From contig CANTUZ010000002.1 of NCBI GenBank assembly GCA_947846985.1, positions 57,864,885-57,928,884 of the forward strand: a DNA stretch of 64,000 bases, read 5' to 3'. The stretch's first letter is position 1. Every line of letters begins with the position of its first letter. The stretch comes from Fratercula arctica (Eukaryota > Chordata > Aves > Charadriiformes > Alcidae). The position numbers and the translations under genes were made by a program. This document shows positions 40,401-50,812 of the stretch, piece after piece. The notes under the pieces were generated by a model. It saw nothing but the letters and a program-made list of their open reading frames with translations, was not told the origin of the DNA and did no database searches.

Positions 40401-43110
40401 TAGCTGGTTTGGTAGATGAGTTTGCACCTGTGTTGAAATCCATGACTGACTTTGAGAGTTTTTCTATGAAAGTACAAAGAAAGCTTCAGATGAAGTCACA
40501 AACCGCATCCATGCAGCCATTGTCAAGTTTGGTGGACCTCTGGACAGCTGGAGAGGCTAAACTTTTTGAAAAAGTTGTCAGAACATCAGAATTTTAAAAC
40601 TGCCAGAAAGTATATTTTCACTTTGTTCTTTGACTGAAAAAAAACCCCATTTATGTAAACTTCAGTAGATCCTTCTACCGTTAGTCTCAGTGTAAACTTT
40701 AGTTTAGTGTCTTTGGATTCCAGCAAGGTTCCATGAAGTTCTTGACCAGTCTTACAGGGTTTGCACTAACTGTTGTGATTCAAGGAACTTAAATTCTTGT
40801 GGGGAAAGAACCCAACCAGTGAACAAGCCCACATAATGAGCTGTGGCCTCAGTGACACAGCTTAAAGATTGCTGTCCTAGACTGTGAAAGAAAATGCACG
40901 GTATCCAATGCCAGCTGCAAAACATAAAAGAATCTGGCTTCAAGGAGTGACTGTCAGAATAATCAGAAGTCTTTTAAAAAATAATTTATTTGGGCTCATT
41001 GTACTAAAGTTTTTGTTCTTGTTTTTCGCTGCAACCATGAATGTTATACTTCTTTTTAATGTGCAAGCTTAGTTTCTGAATTAATTTTGTAACACTAAGA
41101 ATAGTGATAATAAGAAAAGTTCCAAGTAATGTAAGATTTACAGTAAAACTGTAAATGTAACATCAAAAAATGGCAGCAGACTTATTCTTAAAATGCAGCA
41201 CTTCTGGTTATCAGTGATGTAGTTTGTGGGCATGTGTAAGAAGCCATATCAAACTTCCCTCATCCTGAAGAGTCGATTTTTATCTCTGTTGTGATCTTAT
41301 AGCCTCCTTTTCTCTTCCCTCCTTGGGATGAATTATTAATCAGAACATCACTGAGTATGAACCCAAGGGTACTGCAGAACTTATAATCCGTGTCTTTTTT
41401 TTTTTTTTTAACTTAGATATGAGGCTTGCGCTGTCATTTTCACAAACTGGCCATTGCTGTGTGACAATTAGCAAATATTAGGCAAGGAAAGGATGTAATT
41501 TTTTCCAGCAGTAATACATTACTACTGTGTTATGTTAGTTATATTGGAGAAGACCATGAAACATTGGGTCCTTTCTCTTCCAGACAGAAAGGATAGTAAA
41601 AGGCTGAGGCTTTGAACAGTGTAAATGCAGCCGATGCTTTGTGGCTAAGGTACAGGGGCTGGCACTTGTCAGGAAAGAAGGTGCAGGAAGAGAGGGAAAC
41701 TAGGATTTGGTGGTGGTTTGCTTCCACATCCAAAGAAAACTATCCCATCTTTAAATATCACAAGAACCTATATGTTTTCAAAAGTGATTGGTGATTTTTG
41801 AAAATGAGTTTATAAGTTTTTGAATTTTCAAACCTAGGTGTTTTCCTGGGATCCATTTTTTCAAAGGGTCAAAGGCCTGTGTGTTCTGCAAATAAGGATT
41901 CCTTTGGGCTTTTCAGTGTGGATGGCCTGAGCTGGAATCATCCACAGTCAGGGATTGCCTTAGAAAAATCTTGCTCATTCAGGATTAAACTAGATGAGAG
42001 CAACAGCAGGAGCAAGCGCTTAGATTATGGAAAACTGAATTATGTAAAAATACCATTAGTTTACAATCTGTCTCCAAACCTATTTTGCTGAGTTCACTTC
42101 TGATCTCAAACTGCAGTTGTTTCCAAATGGCAAAAGCTTTGAGCTGTGCCACAGGACACTTCTGATCTTAAAGGCTTGATTGTATTTCCGAGATGCTGCT
42201 GTTTTTACGTGTCAGAACATTCTCCTAGCAGAAGCATTTGGCAACTGTGACCATAGACCAGGGGCTGATTTCAGGGCAGTCTCGTATATCCCCAAATGCA
42301 ATGTGGTTGGCAGGTGATGAAATCAGAACACAATTTGATTTTACATCATTATTCCTGCATTTGCACATCTGAGAGGCACTGCTCTTCAAAGAAAAAAAGA
42401 CATTTCCTTTGGTTGATGGCAACACACCATGCTCCATGCATCCGTGCTCTCTGCTCAGGTGCTGATAGTTGCTCTGGAAAATGTCAACATGTTTCTTGTG
42501 CAAGGAAGGAATTGTCAGGCTTGGTTCCACTTGATTTTATGGAAACAAATGTCCGTGCAGATTCTGATTTGCTTCAGAGTTGTACCACAAGACAAAATAT
42601 TAGTAACATAGGAAGGTGCAGATCATTAACCTAAGTTTTACTTTCCACTTATGAACAGCTCAGTCTTTACCTGTGTGTGTGCATGCTCTACCCCATGGAG
42701 ACCTTTTTACAATGTAGGTATCAACAGCGTAATAATGCAGAATTCATTAAATGGCAAAGTGCTGTACATTACAATAACCTTATTCAGTTAAAAGTTAATT
42801 CCCTTCTTCTGCTTTCCTTGTAAGTGTCATGAAGTGGCAGTTACCCGAGGTTTTTAGCAGGTGAAACAGTAATGGCAGTACAACTTATTTTTATAAGGCA
42901 ACTTTCAATATACACGTGAAATTACTATTCTCCCCTTTGTTACGTTTCGCCTCTTTGGTAACCTGTTGCAGAGATGTAGAAGAAAATGAGAAGAAAATAA
43001 TGTTTTAGATGTTATTTGAATTGTATTTCTCTGATTATTTGCATTTTTGCAGGGCCTGATTAACAGAATATCCCACTCGCAGTGGTTTCACTTGAAGCTG
43101 TTTGAACTAA

Positions 43111-43146
43111 GCATTTCTGAAAATTAGATCATGATTCAATAGAGCA
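43111..43146 (+). repeat. Direct repeat copy A, 36 bases
   Basis: It opens GCATTTCTGAAAATT and matches 45381-45416 at 31 of 36 positions without gaps. The two copies lie in adjacent introns, on either side of exon 4. It may be a remnant of an ancient amniote interspersed repeat, but I cannot name the family. Confidence 0.65.
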
Positions 43147-44538
43147 AGCAATTTAGGGCTTAACTCCAGGCCTTGATAACCCAGAGCATGATTCTGTTGT
43201 GAAGATTGTTTTTGGCAGCAGGAAAGCTAGAAAATCCTTTCATCCATCTCAATGTTCACTTACTACAGAAGTTGTCTTCCAGTTCAATACTGACCTTTCA
43301 GTTAGGTGAACAGCAGTCTTAACAGTTTTTCTACTATGGCGCGCCGCAGCAGAGATGTGCTTTTTTTGATTGATGATATTCTAGTAGTAGCAGATCTGTT
43401 TGGAAAAAGGATTCAGCAATCCGTGTCACCAGCTCCCAGTCAATACAGAATTTAGCCAATCTAGGAGCAAGCAAGGCAAGATGTACTATCATCTAATACA
43501 TTTGCTTTTCAATATTATTCCTAAATAGAGCTTTGCTTTCCCTGTGGGGAGATCCTGACGTCTCCAGGCATCCTAACACTCCCATGCTTGGAAGCTGGAC
43601 ACATGGACTTCCTTGCTCCTACAACCTAAAATGTCACCCTCTTTGTTCCTGCCTCAGGTTTGCATGCACACAGTCTCTAAAAGCTTATTGTAACATTAAT
43701 TACAAATAAAAATAGATGTTCTTAAAACCAGATCAGCTGAGATGGTGGTTACATGTTTCAAAGTACCTGGTGACAACAGTAGTTTTAGATGGTGCCATTG
43801 CTATCTTCCCCAGTATCATTTGTTCTGGTAACCTGTGCCATGACTTACCTTCTGGTTTAGCACTCTGTGGGATCGTGCTGTGAACCAGGTTAGAAGGTTG
43901 ATCCAAATAAATGGTCTATTCAGACTTTTTAAGTTGGGGCAGGGATGAGGAAGAGATGGAGAGATTTCAAGATGTATCTGAAAGCTCTGATCATGTATCC
44001 TTCACCTCACTAGACCCTCACTTCTCAATAGCTGAGGTGTGCCTCACAGCTGAAGTACCACAAATAGCCAGTTAAATGCAAAGAGGACTAATTTCACTTG
44101 GAGGGAAATGCTGACTAAACATTTGTCCAGACTGCCACTTACATGTTGTACTTACATGCAGCTATTTAAAGGGGAACATGATCTGTGCAATTACCTTTAG
44201 ATTAATAATCATTTCTAGGGCAGAGTTCATTACATTTCTGCAAGTGTATTGTCCTTACCATCAGCAAGCCTTGTTTAAAGTGTTTGAATGCTGCCACAAC
44301 ATGAGTAAATGAAATTCCTGCGTTGCCCAAGTCTGACTCTGCAGCATTACGCAGTACCTGTAGGGTGTTTTCACCTGCCTGCTTGCAGGCCAAGTTCTTT
44401 TTATTTTGCAGGCCTATGCCTTGGAGTCCATGGACTGTTTCTGTCCAGAGATATCCAGAAGTCGACAAGCCGCTAGCAGCTGTGTGTTGTTGTGGCCTGG
44501 CCGCCAGCTTCATGTTCTGTGCTCTTCTTTTATTGCAG

Positions 44539-44681
44539 CAATTCAGCTTTGTCTCCCTGCCCACGGATGTTCTGGAAATAGAAGTTAAAGACAAATTTGC
44601 AAAGAGCCGACCAATCATCAAACGTTTCCTGGGAAAACTCTCTATGCCAGTTCAACGCCTCTTGGAAAGACATGCCATCGG
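44539..44681 (+). CDS. HECW1: HECW1 coding exon 4 of window: second half of C2 domain
   Basis: Acceptor TTCTTTTATTGCAG ends at 44538. The exon codes residues 114-160, beginning [20 protein letters not shown] and ending LLERHAI, plus GG of Gly161. The donor is GTAAAT at 44682. [14 protein letters not shown] contains the Asp-bearing loop that follows the VLEIEV strand in C2 folds, and FLGKLSMPV is the conserved next strand. Every residue I compared matches human HECW1 from memory, which marks this as the most constrained part of the window. A second acceptor-like site at 44411 would lengthen the exon by 127 bases and shift the frame. Confidence 0.97.
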
Positions 44682-44750
44682 GTAAATTCGCTGCTTATGC
44701 TACTTTCTGTTGTTTAATGAGCGTGTTGCTGTTTTAAAGTCCCTGGTGAT

Positions 44751-44776
44751 ATATCATTATAGTGATATAATGATAT
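44751..44776. repeat. Perfect 11-base inverted repeat with 4-base loop
   Basis: ATATCATTATA at 44751-44761 and its exact complement TATAATGATAT at 44766-44776 enclose GTGA. The stem is entirely A/T apart from one C/G pair. It sits 69 bases downstream of the exon 4 donor and would form a local hairpin in the pre-mRNA. Confidence 0.8.
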
Positions 44777-45380
44777 TGAGGGGAGTTATTAAACTGACAG
44801 TTGTCTGATGAATGATGTTGGTCTTAATTAGAATTTATAGGACTACGGGCCAGACAAAGAATTCCCTCTATAAGCCTATCCATTGCATTTTGAATAACGA
44901 GAGTTGGCATTTAGGAAAGAAAACTGTTCTGTGTATCATGGCTGCGAATCTGGAGAGTGCAATATTTTCAATTTGAATATTCTTATAATGTTATCAACAG
45001 GCTGTTTTTCATTTTCTCAGGGAACTACCTATGGGCTAAAATCATGCCAGATCTTTTCCTTCTCCCTTTAATTTCTGGACAGTGGAAATATTATTAAAAA
45101 AAAATGTGTGGCATGTTGTAACTAAACCTTTCTGACCCTACCCTGCTGCCAAGGAATAACCACTTCACTTGAGCTCACCAGCCCTGTCCTGCTTCCTCTT
45201 TGCATGAAAGTCCTGGGAAGACGTATGCTGTCAAAGTAACACAAACTAATTCGAGGAAGACGTATAGTATTTGGATGAAGCCAAAAAGTTGGCTCTAAAC
45301 TTTAAGGTTCAGACCTTGAGGAGCAGGGAGAGAAAGAGTCATCCCCTGAGGAGAGCATACGCAATGCAGTTTCCAGGAAC

Positions 45381-45416
45381 GCATTTCTGAAAATTGGATC
45401 TTGATTCAGCAGAACA
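45381..45416 (+). repeat. Direct repeat copy B, 36 bases
   Basis: Partner of 43111-43146 in the same orientation, 31 of 36 identical. Flanks share only scattered similarity, so the recognisable unit is short. Confidence 0.65.
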
Positions 45417-46029
45417 GCAGGAAGCTGAGCTTGTTGGAAGTGGTTTTGAACAGCTGGTTCAGAAACTGGCTGTGATATTGACAGCTGAATCTACCAGAAG
45501 GGACTAAGCTACCTCCCTGTTTCTTAAGTAGGGAAGATCGAGTAGCTTTTTAGAAACCAGATGGAAAAGAACAGCTTGGGGAAGGTAGAGCCCTATAACT
45601 GATATCATTGGTTTCCCTCTATATGAGAAGATTTCTCACCATCTTCTGATTGTATCTTCCTATTTTACTTCCTTATTGTAAACACTGTATATCTAAGGAT
45701 ATACTTTGCCAAGAGCAGGGCCTCCAACATGCACCTAGATCTGGCTTAGTTTTAATACCATAGTGGCTTTTGAATCTCAGGCAAGCTCAATGAAAAGTTT
45801 ACATACACACAAGTTCAGAAAGATCATACACAAATCTTGAGATCGTCTCATTTATATAAGTTTCTGATGCATGTGAAACTATCCTAACAAATATATTTGG
45901 CCCAACTGGAAGTAAACTCTGTTTCTTCGAAAGATGTATAAATATTACTATTTAGTTGAACACTTTACACTCAAAAAATGCTTTGCAAACATTGATTCAG
46001 ACTCATTTTGGGCAGTTGGGAAGTTAATC

Positions 46030-46350
46030 TCTTCTATAGTTTCATCCTGTTCTGAGGGGTGGATGAAGTGTGGCAAGGGGAGGGACCTGCACAAGGACAG
46101 AATGGAGTCATTGATCAACCTTGTCAGGAAGGTGTTCTCCTGGTATTTCAGCTTCATAGAGGTAAGAGGGGTGGAAAGAGATGAAGAGCAGTCATTCAGC
46201 CAGTTTGAAAAGAGAAGGTGGTAAGCGGGGACTGGCCTGTACAGGATTTTGAAAGAAAGGACAGGAAAGCTGAATTTTATGCAGGAGGTGAAGGGAAAGA
46301 AATGCAGAAATGCGAGATTCTACAGAAGGGTAGATATGGTCAGATCAGCA
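46030..46350. repeat. Possible ancient interspersed repeat remnant
   Basis: A purine-rich block with phrases such as AAGCTGAATTTTATGCAGGAGG, GTGAAGGGAAAGAAATGCAGA and AGATATGGTCAGATCAGCAGG. The order and wording resemble a decayed element I associate with reptile and bird genomes, but I cannot name the family and the edges are uncertain. A 96-codon open frame crosses it and is not considered a gene. Confidence 0.35.
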
Positions 46351-46710
46351 GGGAAGTGAAGTCTTGTTACAATAGCTGAAGTGGGAGTTGTTTGCTTCCC
46401 ATGTCAATATTTTCATACCCATGCTGCAGAAGTTCCATTCCCACTGTTCTCTCTATATATATACATACGTGCTCGTGTATCCCAGAAGCCTGTCTTATTC
46501 ACTGACTCAGCTGTTCCATTGTAATTGAAGACATTGTCCTCTCCTTCTCTGCCATTCGTTCTCTTGTATGCAAGTCAACATGCCCTCATGGCTGGGTTAA
46601 ATAGCCTTTGAAAACCATTATGTATCTTTGTAGGACACAGCAGCTTTATCTATGCACAGTAGACATTGGGTAGGTTATAGTCTATTGTGACGATATTTGT
46701 TTTCTTTCAG

Positions 46711-46811
46711 GGACAGGGTTGTAAGCTACACTCTGGGTCGCAGGCTTCCTACAGATCATGTCAGTGGCCAGCTGCAGTTCCGATTTGAGATAACTTCTTC
46801 CATCCATCCAG
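46711..46811 (+). CDS. HECW1: HECW1 coding exon 5 of window: end of C2 domain
   Basis: Acceptor TTTCTTTCAG ends at 46710. The first G completes Gly161. Residues 162-194 read [20 protein letters not shown] followed by [13 protein letters not shown], and the last G starts Asp195. Donor GTAATT at 46812. The [10 protein letters not shown] segment is the last C2 strand. After it the protein enters the unstructured linker. As in exon 4, I saw no difference from human over this stretch (from memory). Confidence 0.97.
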
Positions 46812-48071
46812 GTAATTCTCACTCTTAACCCATCATTTATCTCGATTTTTTTTTTTCTGCTTTGCATTTTTTCTCCTCAGAAATCTGAATTTGTTCCTGG
46901 CTGCTCTGGGATTTTAGGTACAGTCATGAGCAAAGGAAAGTGTATAAAGTCCCCCGTCACAGGATGCATCGTGAGTCGCAACTTTTTCCCTGTTTCCCCT
47001 TAGCTTAGAGCTACTGGTGTCTTGTGTCCCGCTGTTCTTGGCTGCTTCAAATATTTTGCCACATCACTGGGAGAGAAGAGGGTAGAAAACTATAAAGTCT
47101 CATCTGCTTCTCTATCACCTGTCCTGGGGAAGTGCTAGATGGGCTGTTATCTGTAAAGTCATCTGCGTTTGAGCACTTCATAAGTAAAAACGGAGAATGT
47201 AATAGTAGACATGATTAGAAACTTTCACATTTTGATTATTTTTAACAAAAAAAGTAAAACAAAAAATAATTCAACGTTCCCCTCCTTCCCTCCCTTTTGG
47301 TTTGGTTTTGGTTCACATTCTCTTGTAGTTATTAGGAAGTCACTGTCATGATGGTGTAAGTTTGAACCTTGGTTTTCAGGTCAAAGTCTAAATAGAATTC
47401 CTCAAGGACTTTTTGCCTCTCCATGGTAGTGCCCTCTCAGGTACGCTTTGTCAAGCCAACAGCAGCTGCATTAGTGGCTGGAAATCATGACCTGCCCCTT
47501 GCTGGAAAACCCTGACTTCCATCTTTTGACCGTGTGAAAGAGCCCACGTTGTCTGGCATCTGGGAGGAGGTCATACAGATGAAGATCACGTCAAAGGATG
47601 TTTGGGGGGAATGTTTCCACCTTTCAGGGGTGTGAAAAATAGTTAAGTTCTCCGTTGTGGAGTTATGTCAGCTTCAGCATAACAAGGAAAATGTCATTAA
47701 AACCTCAGTAAAGGCTTCCTTGCCATTCCCATGATATTCCCTCCAATGCCAGTTGGCTCAAAGAGGAGTTTCAAGAAGGTGTTAGCTTCAGGTTATGTTG
47801 CAAGGAGGCAAGGTGCTGCATACAGATTACCACCATGAGTAAGCCCCATGATTGTTAAATCCACTGTACGAAGACTGCCTAGCAAAAAAAAAAAAAAAAA
47901 AAAATCAGTATTTCTTGATAGTTGCTCAGTTGCCCACTCATTTCACACTGTAATTTATGCTTTTAATTTTCTCAGGTTGCTGTGGATGCCTGTGCCCCCA
48001 CAGCCAAGCTTCTGGTTCAGTCAACACTTCTTGTTAAAGGAGTAAGTAATTTCTTTTCCTGTCTCATACAG
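46812..48071 (+). other. HECW1: HECW1 intron between exons 5 and 6 (about 1.3 kb)
   Basis: A phase-1 GT-AG intron ending GTCTCATACAG. It contains a 21-base A-run (47884-47904) and, 30 bases before the real acceptor, a pseudo-exon with good splice signals and an in-frame stop (47976-48041). Otherwise nothing is recognised. Confidence 0.93.
47884..47904 (+). repeat. Poly-A run of 21
   Basis: An uninterrupted A-run. No target-site duplication or retroposed body was seen to its left. Because CR1 does not make poly-A-tailed copies, a slippage-expanded A-run is likelier than a retrotransposon tail. Confidence 0.85.
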
Positions 48072-49439
48072 ATGATGAAGAGGTCTCCATTAGTGCAGAT
48101 CCTGAGCCAGCTGACCTCCAAGAAAGCCCTGTGAACAACCCTACAGAGGAAAGCCTCGGTGAGCCTCCATGCATCAACACAGTGACCTCAGAAAGTACAG
48201 CTCCAGAACAGCTAAATGGATACAGTGTGAACAGTGTGGATAGCCCAGGGGCTGTCAAACCACCTGGGGAAGTCAACCAGAACAGCTTAAATGAAGAGCT
48301 AGCAGGAGATGGGGAGGTTGACGCGGTGCCAGTTCCTGAGCCCTTGGAATCCATCCCAGGAGAAGTGCTGCCTTCTTTGAGTGCTACGGACCTCACGGAG
48401 CAGCTGGCTCTGCTGGCTTGCATGTCTCCTCCTGAGACTGAAGTTAGGGAAAATAACAAAGTCAATTCTGGTACTCAGGGAGATGGTGGAGTCTTGACCA
48501 GCGTAGAAACATTAGATATTGATGAGGTGAGTGCAGATGTGCATGCTGGCAAGGACCTAGAGAAGAGTCAGGAAGAAGAAGGGGCTTCAGCCCAGGAGGA
48601 GGAAGACAACAAGCTACAGCTGAGGACCACAGCAAAGAGGAAAAACAGGCCGTGCTCCCTGCCTGTGTCTGAACTTGAAACAGTCATAGCTTCAGCTTGT
48701 GGTGAGCCAGAGACCCCTCGCACGCACTACATACGGATCCACAATCTGCTCCACAGCCTGCCCTCAGCACAGATGAGCAGTGACGGGGAAGAAGAACAAG
48801 ATGGTGGCAACGGTGGGGAGAACGATGAGGAGTCTACAGTCAAGGAGGTGCTGGAGAAGGAGGTGGTTAGTGAGAGTGAGACAGTGGCAGCAGAGCCTCC
48901 TCTGGAAAATGAGGCTGAAGAGAACTTCAGCCAGAGCACGGTGCCTCCTGGGACCTTGGATGAGCAACTCTCTGACTTAAATGATGGGCTGTTGGATGGG
49001 GAACACCCCAGGACAGGAAGCGAGAGCGAGTCAAGCTCCAGGCCCAATGGTGACAATGAATGCGATGCGTGTGACACCTCTTGCTACAGCCCCTCTTGCT
49101 ACAGCACTTCCTGCTACAGTACCTCCTGCTACAGCACTTCTTGCTACAGCACCTCCTGTTATGACAGTAACAATCGCTTCTCCAGCCATACCCGCTTCTC
49201 CTCCGTCGACAGTGCAAAGATTTCTGAGAGCACGGTCTTTTCCTCACAGGATGATGATGAGGAGGAGAACAGTGCTTTTGAGTCAGTGCCAGATTCAGTG
49301 CAGAGCCCTGAGCTGGACAGGGAGCAAGTGGATGGCTCCTCCCAGTGGCCAGATGAACTAGTAGCTCATGGTGGGAATCCACAAAGAGCCACAGAGAGTC
49401 TAGACACCCCAATAGCAGGTCCAAGCAGCAGAAGAGAAG
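48072..49439 (+). CDS. HECW1: HECW1 coding exon 6 of window: large acidic linker exon
   Basis: This 1368-base exon starts with AT completing Asp195, codes residues 196-650 and ends with G of Gly651. It opens DDEEVSISADPEP and is rich in Glu, Ser, Asp and Pro, so it is probably disordered. Conserved islands are the basic KRKNRPCSLPVSELETVIAS segment and following PRTHYIRIHNLLHS (about 383-429), six TSCYS-type units (530-559), HTRFSSVDSAKISESTVFSS, and the acidic DDDEEENSAFESVPDSVQSPEL. The rest has drifted from human. The donor GTTAGA at 49440 lacks the usual A at position 3. Reading through it meets a stop at 49442 (GGT TAG), so intron retention would truncate the ligase before its WW and HECT domains. 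A long open frame on the opposite strand is only the shadow of this exon. Confidence 0.97.
49076..49165 (+). repeat. HECW1: Coding minisatellite: six 15-base units, TSCYS pentapeptides
   Basis: Six in-frame units run TSCYS, PSCYS, TSCYS, TSCYS, TSCYS, TSCYD (residues 530-559). At the DNA level they vary only in third positions, apart from the first base of unit two and the last codon. Human HECW1 has a comparable but differently ordered SCYS array (from memory). The regular Cys-Tyr spacing could allow metal binding, disulfide formation or palmitoylation, but none is proven. Confidence 0.93.
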
Positions 49440-49473
49440 GTTAGATCCTGAGAATCGATGCGCTGAGCAACCC

Positions 49474-49510
49474 TGATTATCTAGATGTCACAGAAGGCAT
49501 CAGATAATCA
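49474..49510. repeat. 9-base inverted repeat near the exon 6 donor
   Basis: TGATTATCT at 49474-49482 and AGATAATCA at 49502-49510 are exact complements with a 19-base loop. Two further C-G pairs are possible beyond one mismatch. It starts 34 bases after the exon 6 donor. Confidence 0.6.
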
Positions 49511-50752
49511 AGGTTTCAGATAGCTCATGGTTTATTTCATACAAATCTGGGGGCTGTGAGCTGGGCCAGGTATCATGGAGGGTTGGATAATTGAGCCTGT
49601 CCGTAAAAATCCCAGCAAAACCAAATAAATCAGATGGGGATCTGTATATATGGATTCCTGTAGAAATACATGCATATCATGGTTTGGGCTGGGCTAGTCA
49701 CTAAAACCAGGACAGAGCATCATTATAAAATCAAGATTAGCTACTGTAGTTATGTGGCAGATCAGCATTATCACATCCACCAACTCATTCTTTATTTCCT
49801 GGGATTGTTCCATTTCACATATCTGATGTGCTGCCATGTCTCTGATATTCACTGAGAGGACCAGCTTGTGCTTGTCAAGGGGCAGATATGCTGATTTATG
49901 CTGATGTCATTGGTGGCCATGCACAGTCATAAGCCTGGAGAACCCGGTTTTCTAGCCCTGTTTGTTCCAGTTACCCAAGTATCAAACAAATCTATCTCAG
50001 ATTTCACAGCCCATAGGGCAACTCAACAGAGGTATTTTTTTTTTCTTAGGTGGTTTGAAAATTTATTGAACAAAATTCTCATCTCCTTATCCTTTTCTAG
50101 ACTGAAAACATACTTAAGAAAGTAATTTTTTTTTGTCTTTGTAATTTAGGTACTGTTTTTCCCAATCCCTCCAAACCATTGCATTAAATTCCTCCCTTTG
50201 GTAATTCATTTTATGTCATATGGAGTTACATGAAGGGTGGCTTTGATCAGTCATCTTTTCTTCAGCTAGTGTTACCATTTTTCTCCAGCTAAAGAAGTAA
50301 AGGCCTCAGCAGCAGCTAAGGAGTATGCAGAAAGGTCAATAGGTAGTTTTTGCATTCCCAAATCCCGAGTCATCTGTCTCCCACTATAAGTGACACTAAA
50401 TTAAAATGGCACCAAAAGGATAACATATTTGGGGATCACTGGGAAACCCCAACCAAAACATCCTTGTACCTTTTGCTTCTCTGTTCCCAGTTAATTTACT
50501 CTCACTTTCCACTGCCACAGACCCTGCTCTTGCAGAAAGAAAGGTGTAAGGGTGACCTTACGTCCTGGACTGTGTAAAGACTTTGTAGACAGCTGGGCCT
50601 AGGCAATTGTTCACTCTGCAGAGCAGAATCTAGCCCAAAGAATTAAATTCTGAGAAGCACACAGAGGTATAGAAACCCCCAGTTCCCTTCTTTGCTGGCA
50701 AGGGTCTTTGCGTGTGGGCAGCGTTCGTATGCAAGTATACCTGCGGGGGCAC

Positions 50753-50764
50753 GAGAGAGAGAGT

Positions 50765-50812
<48 letters not shown>
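50753..50812 (+). repeat. Compound microsatellite (GA)n(GT)13(GA)12
   Basis: A short GA run, then 13 GT units (50763-50788), then 12 GA units (50789-50812), with no interruption. It should be length-polymorphic. In RNA it presents GU-rich sequence of the sort bound by CELF proteins and TDP-43 (general knowledge). Confidence 0.95.

Larger units (their letters stand above)
31308..44538 (+). other. HECW1: HECW1 intron between exons 3 and 4 (about 13.2 kb)
   Basis: A phase-0 GT-AG intron. It begins with the T-rich tract at 31371-31476. A GC-richer patch lies at about 32250-32760 with no recognisable gene or repeat. One member of a 36-base direct repeat pair is at 43111-43146. Near its end, 44400-44411 looks like a second strong acceptor, and the frame of exon 4 is open back to about 44320. 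Remaining sequence is ordinary AT-rich intron with only short, featureless open frames, such as 62 codons at 40409. Confidence 0.94.
44682..46710 (+). other. HECW1: HECW1 intron between exons 4 and 5 (about 2.0 kb)
   Basis: A phase-2 GT-AG intron. It holds a perfect hairpin 69 bases after the donor (44751-44776), the second 36-base repeat copy (45381-45416), and a purine-rich stretch at about 46030-46350. That stretch resembles an ancient interspersed repeat shared by reptiles and birds (inference). No gene is seen. Confidence 0.93.

Noticed and set aside
48927..49424. 165-codon antisense open frame rich in Cys, Arg and His
   Set aside because: It is the reverse-strand shadow of the acidic and TSCYS-coding exon; composition is explained by the sense codons.
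48131..49444. 437-codon open frame that could be taken for a stand-alone gene
   Set aside because: It has no ATG start (GTG), its frame continues upstream to the acceptor at 48071 and matches HECW1, and its stop lies three bases inside the following intron. It is an internal exon.
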